Shown here one piece after another: positions 48,168-57,234 of a stretch of 64,000 bases of DNA; position 1 is the first letter of the stretch, and the number at the start of each line of letters is the position of its first letter. Source of the stretch: Shimia sp. R9_2. Its GTDB lineage: Bacteria > Pseudomonadota > Alphaproteobacteria > Rhodobacterales > Rhodobacteraceae. The position numbers and the translations under genes were made by a program. The notes beneath the pieces are model-generated. The model saw nothing but the letters and a program-made list of their open reading frames with translations, searched no databases and had not been told where the DNA came from. The stretch is taken from assembly GCF_017743735.1 (NCBI RefSeq), contig NZ_JAGHRO010000001.1:744001-808000 (forward strand), given 5' to 3'.

Positions 48168-48373
48168 ACTGAAAACCTAAGATGAAAAATTAGGCGGATT
48201 GTGAACTTTGCGGTGCGGATGCCAATTCGATTGAAATTTGCCCTCTCTCTCGCCATTTTGCCGCCAGTTTCGAATCGCCTTCAGAGGGGGCGATGTCGCC
48301 ATTTTGCGCAGTCTGACAACAGGTCTGACCCCGCAGCCCTTCAGATCCCGGCGTGGCCGGAGAGGAGCCAGAT

Positions 48374-49063
48374 ATGAGCTTTGATCGCAAGATTAAGATC
48401 GCCCCATCCATCCTGTCAGCGGATTTTGCCAACTTTGGCGCGGAGATCCGCGCGATTGAGGATCAGGGCGCGGATTGGGTGCATGTGGATGTGATGGACG
48501 GCCATTTTGTGCCCAACCTGACCTTTGGCCCGCCAGCGGTGAAAGCCTTCCGTCCGCATGTGAAAACCTTCATGGATGTGCATCTGATGATCGCGCCGGT
48601 GGATCCCTATATCGAGGCCTATGCCGAGGCCGGTGCTGATATGATCACCGCCCATGTGGAGGCAGGTCCGCATATTCACCGCACGTTGCAGGCGATCAAG
48701 GCACAGGGCGTGAAGGCGGGTGTAAGCCTCAACCCCGGCACGCCGCTGGAGAGCATCGAGCATGTGATGGATCTGGTGGATATGGTGCTGATCATGACCG
48801 TGAACCCCGGCTTTGGCGGGCAGAAGTTCATCCACTCCGGTGTCGAGAAAACCCGCCGCTGTCGCGAGATGATTGGCGATCGCGAGATCCACATTCAGAT
48901 CGACGGCGGCGTGACCACGGAGACCGCCCCATTGGTGGCTGCGGCCGGTGCCGATGTGCTGGTGGCGGGCTCTGCTGTGTTCAAAGGCGGCTCTGTCGAT
49001 CAGGCGCAGGTCTACGGCGAAAACATCCGCGCCATCCGTGCAGCGGCAGAGGCGGCACAGTAA
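48374..49063 (+). CDS. rpe: Ribulose-phosphate 3-epimerase
   Basis: The 229-residue TIM-barrel enzyme interconverts ribulose-5-phosphate and xylulose-5-phosphate. Key motifs are [39 protein letters not shown] and QIDGGV. AGGAG lies before the ATG at 48374; a GTG 21 bases upstream is a weaker choice. It is divergent from ureD. Confidence 0.96.
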   Translation: MSFDRKIKIAPSILSADFANFGAEIRAIEDQGADWVHVDVMDGHFVPNLTFGPPAVKAFRPHVKTFMDVHLMIAPVDPYIEAYAEAGADMITAHVEAGPHIHRTLQAIKAQGVKAGVSLNPGTPLESIEHVMDLVDMVLIMTVNPGFGGQKFIHSGVEKTRRCREMIGDREIHIQIDGGVTTETAPLVAAAGADVLVAGSAVFKGGSVDQAQVYGENIRAIRAAAEAAQ

Positions 49064-49086
49064 GCAGCGCGCAATGAGTGCCTGTG

Positions 49087-49110
49087 GAGCGTCATAGAAG
49101 TATGACGCTC
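49087..49110 (+). terminator. Hairpin after rpe
   Basis: GAGCGTCATA pairs perfectly with TATGACGCTC around a GAAG tetraloop, 23 bases after the rpe stop. There is no U run, so it may be a weak or Rho-assisted terminator. Confidence 0.55.
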
Positions 49111-49334
49111 GACGGGAGAGCTCTGAGGGCGTCAGCGGGGCGGTGTTTGGTTTGATGGTTGCGAAGGTAGGTGAGCGGGACTTTGCGGCTACTCGCCTGT
49201 TTGGGGTGAAGCATCGCTGTCAGCCCACAGCGGTCCTTGGCAAAGACAGCCGCGAAAGACTTCTGAGAGCCCAAACCTACCGATGCTGCGATGGAGATGA
49301 ACGGTTGCTATCCCGAGAGAACTGGCGCTGGGTT

Positions 49335-49931
49335 CTATCCGCCGACTTTGAACATTGCCTGCGCTCGCGGCTCTAGTCCACAACCAGACTTTAAGAACTC
49401 AATATAGTCGAACGCTGCCTGATAGAATTTGGACGCCATCTCAACATTAACACTACGCGTGTATTCCTTGGCGTGCTTCGGCTTGTGAACCTTTCTAACC
49501 GCCGTGGTCGTGTTTTCTATCTCGACCTTTTCGATCCGATACGGCGAAGCATGTGTTACGAGGTTTCTCCAACGCTGCATATCAGAAATGGTCTGAAACA
49601 AGCCTTTTGACTTATCGACGGTCTGATCTGTCGCGGCGAACAGCATATCGAGCTTTCCCCAAAATGTTCTTTCGCGACGATAAGCCTCAAAATCGAAGCT
49701 GCTAAACTTATCAGTTTGGGGCATTGAGAATGCTACTGAGGCGGAGAAGCTCTCGATAGCAGAGAAAGATAATAGCATAGATCCTGTGAATGCTGAGAAC
49801 CCCATGCTCATGTTGCCGGTGCGGGGCCGCTGATCCATGACTTTGCCGACTTGAAGCAGTTCGAAAGCGGCGTGCAGCGTCAAATCCCAGTCATGGTTTT
49901 CGGCAGAGTATTCATGAGGCATCAGGTTCAC
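49335..49931 (-). CDS. Hypothetical protein of unknown family, lower GC
   Basis: The 198-residue product starts MNLMPHEYSAENHDW and has no signal peptide or recognised domain. It has a mixed alpha-rich composition with aromatic segments (RRERTFWGKLDMLFAATD; FYQAAFDYIEFL). The coding DNA is visibly richer in A and T than neighbours, and it sits alone between long gene-free stretches, suggesting horizontal acquisition. I cannot assign a role. Confidence 0.6.
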   Translation of the reverse strand: MNLMPHEYSAENHDWDLTLHAAFELLQVGKVMDQRPRTGNMSMGFSAFTGSMLLSFSAIESFSASVAFSMPQTDKFSSFDFEAYRRERTFWGKLDMLFAATDQTVDKSKGLFQTISDMQRWRNLVTHASPYRIEKVEIENTTTAVRKVHKPKHAKEYTRSVNVEMASKFYQAAFDYIEFLKSGCGLEPRAQAMFKVGG

Positions 49932-50339
49932 TCTTTCTATGTCTTATGCACATCTAACTCTGATTTTCGTGAAACCCCAGCAAGCCTTGCCGTAAGTCTC
50001 GATATCAAACAGCATCGGGCACCTCTTGAACACAAGAGTTGTCATTGACCGGATGCGCGAGTTCAGAAGCGGTCGTCCGTCTCTTTTCCGTAAAAGTCCG
50101 CTTTGTCCCGCGTTGTTACTGCCCTGCGTCTGACTTTGCAAAGTCGGCTTTCTGCGCATTGCTGCAATCGTTACTAGGCGCAGCATCCGGTATTGGCCTC
50201 TTCGCCAGCATCGCACCCGCGCGTCATCAAGCGGATTGGGCGCTGCGCTGTGTGGCCTTGAGTGTGCTTCGAGACCGCAGCCAGCCCTGATGGTTGCGCC
50301 CGATGCCTGTGAGAGGTTTTCCAAGCGACAGCGGGCAGA
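49932..50339. other. Gene-free stretch
   Basis: About 400 bases separate the hypothetical gene from the SH3-like gene. Short open frames exist on both strands but lack ribosome sites and look like chance. The 271 bases at 49064-49334 are similar apart from the rpe hairpin. I see no RNA gene or repeat here. Confidence 0.5.
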
Positions 50340-50864
50340 TCAGTCGCGGATTTCCTCGGCTGACACGCCCCAAAGGTCGGATTTCTGGACCCAGCCTTTG
50401 TAGCCACCCGCCTTCAGGCGGCACCAGTCTGGATTACATTCTTCAAGTTTCGCGATCACGCCCAGCTCAAGATGCGCGGCGGCCTGTGTTTCGGCTTCCG
50501 GGCGGATGGCGAGCGGCAGCATGTCTTTCTGGACAATCACCGTGCGTACGCCGGACAGAAGCGAGTAATGCACCCAGCCGCCTGCGCCTTCGATGTCGCG
50601 CACGCGGCGCCAGTGACCATATTCGGCGGTGATCTGAAGCGGCATGGATTTGCGGGTGAAAACCCAGTCGATCCGGTGCGTGCGCGAGGGGCCGCGCCGG
50701 ACGTTGGCCTTGCTGGCTTTCAAAGACACATAGCGCGGTAAAGGCAGGTTGGTGACCGGCCCGCGCTTTTGGTCGGCTTGTACTTCTGCCGCAACGGAAT
50801 TTGTGAGCGCCAACAGCAAAGCTGCGGCCAAGCTCACAAGAGATTTTCGACCCAAGGTGAACAT
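50340..50864 (-). CDS. Exported bacterial SH3-like domain protein
   Basis: The 174-residue protein has a signal peptide (MFTLGRKSLVSLAAALLLALTNSVAA) and two SH3-like segments: ANVRRGPSRTHRIDWVF ... WRRVRDIEGAGGWVHYSLL and IAKLEECNPDWCRLKAGGYKGWVQKSDLWG. Bacterial SH3 domains of this kind bind cell-wall material. The start at 50864 has AGG upstream; ATG at 50885 is possible. It is divergent from the 2-hydroxyacid dehydrogenase gene. Confidence 0.85.
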   Translation of the reverse strand: MFTLGRKSLVSLAAALLLALTNSVAAEVQADQKRGPVTNLPLPRYVSLKASKANVRRGPSRTHRIDWVFTRKSMPLQITAEYGHWRRVRDIEGAGGWVHYSLLSGVRTVIVQKDMLPLAIRPEAETQAAAHLELGVIAKLEECNPDWCRLKAGGYKGWVQKSDLWGVSAEEIRD

Positions 50865-50974
50865 TTTGCCTGTTATTTTCTGCATTGAAGGTGCGGAGGG
50901 GTTCTTGTGCCCCGCTGGCCTGTGTTGCACTGTGACATCAACAGGCTGATTTGGAAAGCATTGGGAGGCATCGA

Positions 50975-51961
50975 ATGCCAAAGCAACGTCTGAGTGTTGT
51001 CGTAACGCGACGTCTGCCAGAAGCGGTTGAGACACGGCTGTCGGAGCTGTTTGATGTGCGGTTGCGGGAGGATGACGCCCCGATGAGCCGCGAGGAACTG
51101 GCGGCGGCCATGAAGGACGCGGATGTCCTTGTGCCAACGCTGAGCGACAAGATCGACGCAAACATGATTGCGCAGTCCGGCGAGCGGCTAAAGCTGATTG
51201 CCAACTATGGCGCGGGGGTGGACCACATCGATGTGGCTTCGGCCCGTCAGCGCGGTGTTTTGGTCTCCAACACGCCGGGTGTGTCGGCGGATGACACGGC
51301 GGATATGGCGCTGGCGCTGATCCTTGGTGTGACCCGCCGCGTGAGCGAAGGCGTGCAGCGGATGCAGTCGGGTGAATGGGACGGCTGGGCCCCCACCACG
51401 CTGCTGGGTGGCCGGGTGAGCGGCAAGCGGCTGGGCATTCTGGGCATGGGCCGCATCGGCACGGCTGTGGCGCGGCGTGCGCATGCCTGTGGCATGCAAA
51501 TTCACTATCACAACCGCCGCCGTCTGCGCCCCGAGATTGAAGAGCAATATGAGGCGACCTATTGGGAAAGCCTCGATCAGATGCTGGCGCGTATGGATGT
51601 GATTTCCGTGAACTGCCCGCATACGCCATCGACCTTCCACCTGCTGAACGCGCGCCGGTTGAAGCTGATGAAGCCCTCCTCTGTCATCATCAACACCTCC
51701 CGTGGGGAAGTGATTGACGAGAACGCCATGGTGCGGGCGCTCAAGAACGGAGATCTCGCCGGTGCAGGGCTCGACGTTTATGAGCATGGCCATGAGGTGC
51801 ATCCGGATCTGCGCGGTGTGCCCAATGTGGTGCTGATGCCGCATATGGGCTCGGCCACCGTGGAAGGGCGCATTGAGATGGGTGAGAAAGTCCTGATCAA
51901 CATCAAGACCTTTGACGACGGCCACCGCCCACCGGATCTGGTTGTACCAGCGATGCTCTGA
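50975..51961 (+). CDS. D-2-hydroxyacid dehydrogenase (glyoxylate/hydroxypyruvate reductase type)
   Basis: The 328-residue enzyme has the NAD-binding motif LGILGMGRIGTAVARR, the catalytic Arg region NTSRGEVIDENAM and the catalytic His in MPHMGSAT. The start at 50975 follows GGGAGG. It may reduce glyoxylate or hydroxypyruvate; formate dehydrogenase or phosphoglycerate dehydrogenase activities seem less likely by length and motifs. Confidence 0.9.
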   Translation: MPKQRLSVVVTRRLPEAVETRLSELFDVRLREDDAPMSREELAAAMKDADVLVPTLSDKIDANMIAQSGERLKLIANYGAGVDHIDVASARQRGVLVSNTPGVSADDTADMALALILGVTRRVSEGVQRMQSGEWDGWAPTTLLGGRVSGKRLGILGMGRIGTAVARRAHACGMQIHYHNRRRLRPEIEEQYEATYWESLDQMLARMDVISVNCPHTPSTFHLLNARRLKLMKPSSVIINTSRGEVIDENAMVRALKNGDLAGAGLDVYEHGHEVHPDLRGVPNVVLMPHMGSATVEGRIEMGEKVLINIKTFDDGHRPPDLVVPAML

Positions 51962-51979
51962 GCGGGCGGCGCTGACCCC

Positions 51980-52531
51980 ATGCGCGCCTTTGTTGGCATA
52001 CCGCTGGATGGCCCCGAAGAAGACCGCCTGCTGGATATGCAGGACAGTTTGGCCGTTGGCACCCCCGTGCCTGCGGCCAATTTGCATGTGACGCTGGCCT
52101 TTCTGGATGATCAGCCGGTGGAGCAGCTTGAGATGCTGCATGAAGAGCTGGAGATGATCCGCGCGCCGGGCTTTGAGATGACCCTCAAGGGCATCGACAT
52201 CGTGGGCGGCGCGAAAAGCCGCTGTCTGGCGCTGTTGGTGGCGCCGGATCCGGCGTTGATGGCGTTGCAGGCTGATGTGGCTCGCGTCGCGCGCCGGGTG
52301 GGCATGAAGATCGAGAAGCGTCGCTTTCGCCCCCATGTCACGCTGAGCCGGTTTCGCGACGGGCAGCACGCGCCGGAGAAGATCCAAGGCGCGATTTCGC
52401 GCGGTGCGCATTACGATATGTGGCCGGTCTCGGTGTCTGAATTTGCGCTCTATCGCTCGCATCTGACCTCAGTTGGCGCGCAGTATGAGGTGCTCAGCGA
52501 TTATCCGCTGTTGGTGATGCCGCCGCTCTGA
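51980..52531 (+). CDS. thpR: RNA 2',3'-cyclic phosphodiesterase
   Basis: The 183-residue 2H phosphoesterase has both catalytic HxT motifs (HVTLAF and HVTLSRF). It opens MRAFVGIPLDGP and follows the dehydrogenase gene by 18 bases on the same strand. It hydrolyses 2',3'-cyclic ends in RNA. Confidence 0.92.
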   Translation: MRAFVGIPLDGPEEDRLLDMQDSLAVGTPVPAANLHVTLAFLDDQPVEQLEMLHEELEMIRAPGFEMTLKGIDIVGGAKSRCLALLVAPDPALMALQADVARVARRVGMKIEKRRFRPHVTLSRFRDGQHAPEKIQGAISRGAHYDMWPVSVSEFALYRSHLTSVGAQYEVLSDYPLLVMPPL

Positions 52532-52611
52532 CCTAAGCTGTCTTCAGGTGGATCGCTCGGGATTTTGAGAGCGGGAATTGGCCTTGTGGTTTCCGATTTA
52601 GGGAGAGTGGA

Positions 52612-54393
52612 ATGAAGCGTTTTTCATTAAGTGTTTCCGTGGCTTGCCTGATGGCAAGCATGAGTTTGGCGCAGGAGGCGGCGGACAGTATTGCGCCGGA
52701 GGGGGCGACTCAGCTTGGCGGGCAAATCCCCGAAGCCTTGATGGCGGCGCAGAAGGCCAAGGAGGCGGGCAGCCCCACATCGGCGAAAAACTGGATGGTC
52801 GCAGCGGCCAATCCGCTGGCGGTTGAGGCGGGCGCAGATGTGCTGCGCGCCGGGGGCTCTGCGGCGGATGCCATGGTGGCTGTGCAATCGGTGCTGGGGC
52901 TGGTGGAGCCGCAAAGCTCTGGCCTTGGCGGCGGCGCGTTTCTGGTCTGGTATGATGCTGAGAGCGGCACGGTGACCACGCTCGATGGGCGGGAGAAAGC
53001 GCCGATTGCGGCCACACCGAAGCTGTTTCTGGATGAGACCGGCGAGCGCATGAAGTTCTTTGATGCGGTGGTTGGTGGGCGCTCTGTCGGGGTGCCGGGC
53101 ACGCCGATGCTGATGGAAGAAGCGCATCGCCGCTGGGGGCGCAGCGCCTGGCCCGGCCTGCTTGAGGCCGCGATTGGCCATGCGGAAAACGGCTTTGCGG
53201 TTTCTCCACGCCTTGCTGGCGCGGTGGCCAAAGACGCGGAGCGACTCTCAAGCCATCCGACCACGGCGGCTTATTTCCTGCCCGGTGGCGAGCCACTGGC
53301 GGAAGGCAGTGTTTTGCAGAACGCAGATTATGCAGAGAGCCTGCGCCTGATGGCGGAGCATGGCGCGGATCCGTTTTACACCGGTGAGATTGCCACGGAT
53401 ATTGTGGCCACGGTGCGCAGTGCCGACAATCCCGGTGTGCTGAGCACGGTGGATATGGCGCTCTATCAGGTGAAAGAGCGCGATGCGGTCTGTGTTGAAT
53501 ACCGCGAGCACGATGTCTGCGGCATGGGGCCGCCCTCCTCTGGTGCGCTGACCGTGGGGCAGATCCTTGGGCTGGTTGGGTCTTATGACATGGCGGGCAT
53601 GGGGCCTGAGAGTGCGGATGCCTGGCGGCTGATCGGGGATGCCTCGCGTTTGGCCTTTGCCGACCGTGGACGTTACATGGCGGACAGTGATTTTGTGCCG
53701 GTGCCCACCGCCGGACTGGTGGCGCCAGACTATCTGGCGGCGCGGGCAGAGCTACTGTCAGGAGGCAAGGCGCTGGAAAGCGTGGCACCGGGCACGCCGG
53801 AGTTTGACCATGCGCTGAACTGGGGAGACGGGCAGACATTTGCGCAGCCCTCCACATCCCACATCTCGATTGTGGACAGCTATGGCAACGCATTGTCGAT
53901 GACCACCACGATTGAGAACGGCTTTGGCAGCCGGGTGATGGCGCGGGGCTATCTGCTCAACAATGAGCTGACAGATTTCTCCTTCCGCTCCCACAATGAC
54001 GGCGTGCCGGTGGCCAACCGTGTGGAGCCGGGCAAACGCCCGCGTTCCTCCATGGCGCCGACGATTGTGCTGAAGGATGACAAGCCTGTGCTGGTGATTG
54101 GCAGCCCGGGCGGCAGCCGGATCATCGGCTATGTGGCCAAGACCATCATTGCCCATATGGATTGGGGCATGGATGTGCAGGCCGCGATTGATTTGCCGCA
54201 TCTGGTAAATCGTTTTGGCACCTATGATGTGGAAGAAGGCACCTCGGCTGCTGATTTTGAGGCCCCGCTGACACAGATGGGCTTTGAGGTGAATGTGCGT
54301 GGGCTGAACTCTGGCTTGCATGCCATCGCAATTGGTGATGGGTTGCAGGGCGGGGCGGACAACCGCCGCGAAGGGGTGGCCTATGGCGAATAA
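52612..54393 (+). CDS. ggt: Gamma-glutamyltransferase, periplasmic
   Basis: The 593-residue Ntn-hydrolase has a signal peptide (cleavage near SLA-QEA) and is expected to self-cleave before the Thr in PSTSHISIVD (about residue 414), which aligns with the conserved TTH nucleophile. The large-subunit segments PQSSGLGGGAFLV and LDGREKAP are clear. It degrades glutathione and gamma-glutamyl compounds in the periplasm. No neighbouring gene requires it. Confidence 0.94.
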   Translation: MKRFSLSVSVACLMASMSLAQEAADSIAPEGATQLGGQIPEALMAAQKAKEAGSPTSAKNWMVAAANPLAVEAGADVLRAGGSAADAMVAVQSVLGLVEPQSSGLGGGAFLVWYDAESGTVTTLDGREKAPIAATPKLFLDETGERMKFFDAVVGGRSVGVPGTPMLMEEAHRRWGRSAWPGLLEAAIGHAENGFAVSPRLAGAVAKDAERLSSHPTTAAYFLPGGEPLAEGSVLQNADYAESLRLMAEHGADPFYTGEIATDIVATVRSADNPGVLSTVDMALYQVKERDAVCVEYREHDVCGMGPPSSGALTVGQILGLVGSYDMAGMGPESADAWRLIGDASRLAFADRGRYMADSDFVPVPTAGLVAPDYLAARAELLSGGKALESVAPGTPEFDHALNWGDGQTFAQPSTSHISIVDSYGNALSMTTTIENGFGSRVMARGYLLNNELTDFSFRSHNDGVPVANRVEPGKRPRSSMAPTIVLKDDKPVLVIGSPGGSRIIGYVAKTIIAHMDWGMDVQAAIDLPHLVNRFGTYDVEEGTSAADFEAPLTQMGFEVNVRGLNSGLHAIAIGDGLQGGADNRREGVAYGE

Positions 54394-54457
54394 GCGCATC
54401 TGAGCAAAAGGCTCTGCGTTTGCCTGCGGCCCGGTTTGAGCTGCAAAGGGGAGAGGC

Positions 54458-55855
54458 ATGGCAAACGCAGAGGTTTTGGAGCGCAATGAGACGGGTATTG
54501 CCGCAGCGCTGGGAGTGCTGAAGCAGCAGTTTGGCGAGGCCTGTCAGACCGGCCAGGCCATGCGTGAGCAACACGGCCACACCACCACTTGGTTGCCCAA
54601 CCAAGCGCCGGATGTGGTGATCTTTGCCAAATCCACCGACGACGTTTCCGCCATTGTGAAAACCTGCGCCACCCATAAGGTGCCGGTGATCGCCTATGGC
54701 ACGGGCACCTCGCTTGAAGGGCATGTGAATGCGCCGGCGGGGGGCGTGTGCATCGACCTCACAGAGATGAGCCGGATCGTCGCCGTCAATGATCAGGATC
54801 TGGATTGCGTGGTGCAACCCGGCGTGACCCGTGAGCAGCTCAACACCCACCTGCGCGATCGCGGCCTGTTCTTCCCGATTGATCCGGGGGCCAATGCTTC
54901 GCTGGGCGGGATGGCCTCCACCCGCGCAAGTGGCACCAATGCGGTGCGCTATGGCACGATGAAAGACAATATTCTGGCGCTGGAGGTGGTGCTGCCGTCA
55001 GGCGAGGTGATCCGCACCGGAACCCGCGCCAAGAAATCGAGCGCAGGCTATGACCTCACGCGCCTGATGGTGGGAGCCGAAGGCACCTTGGGCATCATCA
55101 CCGAGATCACGTTGAAATTGCAGGGCATTCCTGAAGCGATGTCCTCCGCCCGCTGCTCGTTTGAGAGTGTGGATGCGGCCTGTCAGGCGGTGATGGCCAC
55201 CATTCAATACGGCATTCCGGTGGCGCGGATCGAGCTTCTGGATGCGATGAGCGTGAAGGCGGCCAATGCCTATTCCAAGCTCGATCTGCCGGAAACACCG
55301 CTGTTGCTTTTGGAGTTCCACGGCTCAGAGACTGGCGTGGCCGAGCAGGCAGAGATGTTTGGCGCCATTGCCGAGGAGATGGGTGGTACGGGGTTTGAGT
55401 GGACCACAAAAGCCGAGGACCGCACCAAGCTCTGGCAGGCGCGTCATGATATGTATTGGGCCTCACTACAGCTGCGCCCCGGTACAAAAGGAGTCTCCAC
55501 CGATGTTTGCGTGCCGATTTCACGGCTGGCGGAATGTGTGACGGCGGCGACCGAGAAGGCGGCGGAGCTGGGCTTGCTGGCCCCGATTGTGGGCCATGTG
55601 GGAGACGGGAATTTTCACACGCTGCCGCTCATTGACATGGAGAATGCTGAGGAGGTCGCCAAGGCGGAGGGCTTTGTCAGCTGGCTCAATGATCTGGCGA
55701 TTTCCATGGGCGGCACCTGCACCGGCGAGCATGGGATTGGTCAGGGCAAGAAGCCTTATCTGCGCAAAGAGCTTGGCGGGGCTGTTGATGTGATGGCCGC
55801 AGTGAAGGCAGCGATTGATCCGGAAGGGATTATGAATCCGGGGAAGATTTTCTGA
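54458..55855 (+). CDS. FAD-dependent D-2-hydroxyacid (D-lactate-type) dehydrogenase
   Basis: The 465-residue flavoprotein has the PCMH FAD fold (PVIAYGTGTSLEGHV, DPGANASLGGMASTRASGTNAVRYGTMKDN) and the FAD-oxidase C domain ending TCTGEHGIGQGKKPYL. It resembles cytochrome-linked D-lactate dehydrogenases and GlcD. It may pass electrons to the respiratory chain. It follows ggt by 64 bases; D-lactate, glycolate and 2-hydroxyglutarate cannot be told apart here. Confidence 0.9.
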   Translation: MANAEVLERNETGIAAALGVLKQQFGEACQTGQAMREQHGHTTTWLPNQAPDVVIFAKSTDDVSAIVKTCATHKVPVIAYGTGTSLEGHVNAPAGGVCIDLTEMSRIVAVNDQDLDCVVQPGVTREQLNTHLRDRGLFFPIDPGANASLGGMASTRASGTNAVRYGTMKDNILALEVVLPSGEVIRTGTRAKKSSAGYDLTRLMVGAEGTLGIITEITLKLQGIPEAMSSARCSFESVDAACQAVMATIQYGIPVARIELLDAMSVKAANAYSKLDLPETPLLLLEFHGSETGVAEQAEMFGAIAEEMGGTGFEWTTKAEDRTKLWQARHDMYWASLQLRPGTKGVSTDVCVPISRLAECVTAATEKAAELGLLAPIVGHVGDGNFHTLPLIDMENAEEVAKAEGFVSWLNDLAISMGGTCTGEHGIGQGKKPYLRKELGGAVDVMAAVKAAIDPEGIMNPGKIF

Positions 55856-55939
55856 GGGTGTTGGATGGGGATAGGAGCGGTTGGTGGCTTTGGTCCCTTA
55901 GTCACGCATGCGACGTAGCGGGCGAATGTCCGGGTTTGT

Positions 55940-56248
55940 TTAATCGCGTTCGTTGGCGCGACGGCCAAGAAAACTCGAAGCCGCGCCCAGAAGGACCATT
56001 GGAATGAACGTCGCAAGCGTCAGTGAACCGAGATACCATGAGATTGTGTAGATTAGCCGCGAGACCTCAGTATGGTTTCCATGAGAAGCCACGAAGTATC
56101 GTCCCTCAGATGAAAAGCCATTGAGAGCATCCCCGCCAATTATTATTGAAAATACGCAAAAAACCACAAACGAGGGAACCGCCACTAATGCCAATCCCGC
56201 GCAAGCGGTCCCAAGTACTTGGTGTGGTTTCGTGGTCGTGTGTCGCAT
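55940..56248 (-). CDS. Small predicted membrane protein, unknown function
   Basis: The 102-residue product has two hydrophobic helices (LVAVPSFVVFCVFSIIIGG and YLGSLTLATFIPMVLLGAASSFLG) and a charged C-terminus (RRANERD). The DNA is AT-rich in part. No domain is recognised. It is monocistronic, with no obvious partner. Confidence 0.55.
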   Translation of the reverse strand: MRHTTTKPHQVLGTACAGLALVAVPSFVVFCVFSIIIGGDALNGFSSEGRYFVASHGNHTEVSRLIYTISWYLGSLTLATFIPMVLLGAASSFLGRRANERD

Positions 56249-56513
56249 CGAAGTCCAAAAAATGCGCTGAAACGCTCTATCTCCCTTGGGGCAGATCAGC
56301 CAGTTGATATGACCTCAACCAGACCATGAACGGCCCTAGTATCGACGCAAGATATACTCTGGAAGCAGACCTAAGTGGGGAAAATTCGAGTGGTTGCTTC
56401 GTCGCACAACTCAGCCTTCGCGCACCGATGTGTAAAGCGGGCTCCGGTCGGGCTGGATTTTCGCGTCGCCAACAACCCGCATCTTCCCCCGGAGCGCTGC
56501 GAACATTGCAGCT

Positions 56514-56534
56514 GGAGCGGGCAATACCCGCTCC
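56514..56534 (-). terminator. Hairpin after the ABM-domain membrane protein
   Basis: GGAGCGGG and CCCGCTCC form a perfect 8-bp stem around CAATA, 11 bases beyond the stop at 56546. No U run follows. It may end transcription with help from Rho. Confidence 0.5.
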
Positions 56535-56545
56535 GGCCCTTGCAC

Positions 56546-57127
56546 TTAGCTCTTTTTGCGGAACAGCCAGGCTTTGAGCAGCATGGTGATCACAGGTATG
56601 ATCAGGTAGGTCATGGCGAGCACCTGAATGGTGACGATGATCAGGGTTTGTGACCAGCGCGGCAGGCCTGTCATGACCGGTCCGAGCAAGAGCTGAAGCG
56701 CAAAGACCAGGGCAAAGATCACGGCAATCAGGACAACCGCCATCTTGTGACGCGGGGGCTGCGTGGGGCGGGGGGCTTCGGGCAGATCAAACCAGACTTC
56801 AAGGCCCGTGGCGCTTTCACGGTCGGGCTCGCCGTCGGTGATGCCTTCCAGTTTGGCGATCCACTCGGTGCGCACAGGGGAGTTTTCCCAGGCGGTGGCG
56901 TGCTCGTAGGTGTCAAAGCGGTAGATCACCACATAGCGCCCGCCGGTCTGCTCAGAGGGGCGCAGAATGTTGATGCCCTGCTGGCCGTCAAAATGGGAGG
57001 CCACTTCGGAAATGCCGCGGATCCACTCCTCATAGGCCGTCTCACGCCCGGGCAGGATGCGGCGATAGACTGAGATTGTGACAGGGGGATTTTCCGCATT
57101 TGAACGGGGAGGTAATGTCGCCACCAT
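56546..57127 (-). CDS. Antibiotic biosynthesis monooxygenase (ABM) domain fused to two membrane helices
   Basis: The 193-residue protein has an ABM ferredoxin-like domain (about 15-105; VTISVYRRILPGRETAYEEWI, GINILRPSEQ, YVVIYRFDTYEHATAW) followed by two helices (MAVVLIAVIFALVFALQLLLG and LIIVTIQVLAMTYLIIPVITMLL) and a basic tail. ABM-fused membrane proteins are known but of unclear function. The start is uncertain: ATG at 57127 is used because the longer TTG frame has no ribosome site. Confidence 0.78.
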   Translation of the reverse strand: MVATLPPRSNAENPPVTISVYRRILPGRETAYEEWIRGISEVASHFDGQQGINILRPSEQTGGRYVVIYRFDTYEHATAWENSPVRTEWIAKLEGITDGEPDRESATGLEVWFDLPEAPRPTQPPRHKMAVVLIAVIFALVFALQLLLGPVMTGLPRWSQTLIIVTIQVLAMTYLIIPVITMLLKAWLFRKKS

Positions 57128-57234
57128 GTCTGCGTAAATGGCGCGATTTGCAAGTCCGTTTGGCGTAATCTGCAAGTGACGTGCAGCATTTGCCTCCTAT
57201 GTAGTGGCAGAGATGTTGTTGAAAGGATCTGTAG

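Noticed and set aside
49944-50324. 126-residue minus-strand frame in the gene-poor patch
   Set aside because: There is no ribosome site or signal of a domain, and overlapping frames on the other strand are equally long, so it is read as chance.
50340-51629. SH3-like protein extended upstream to 429 residues
   Set aside because: The added part runs antisense to the 2-hydroxyacid dehydrogenase gene and hides a good signal peptide at 50864.
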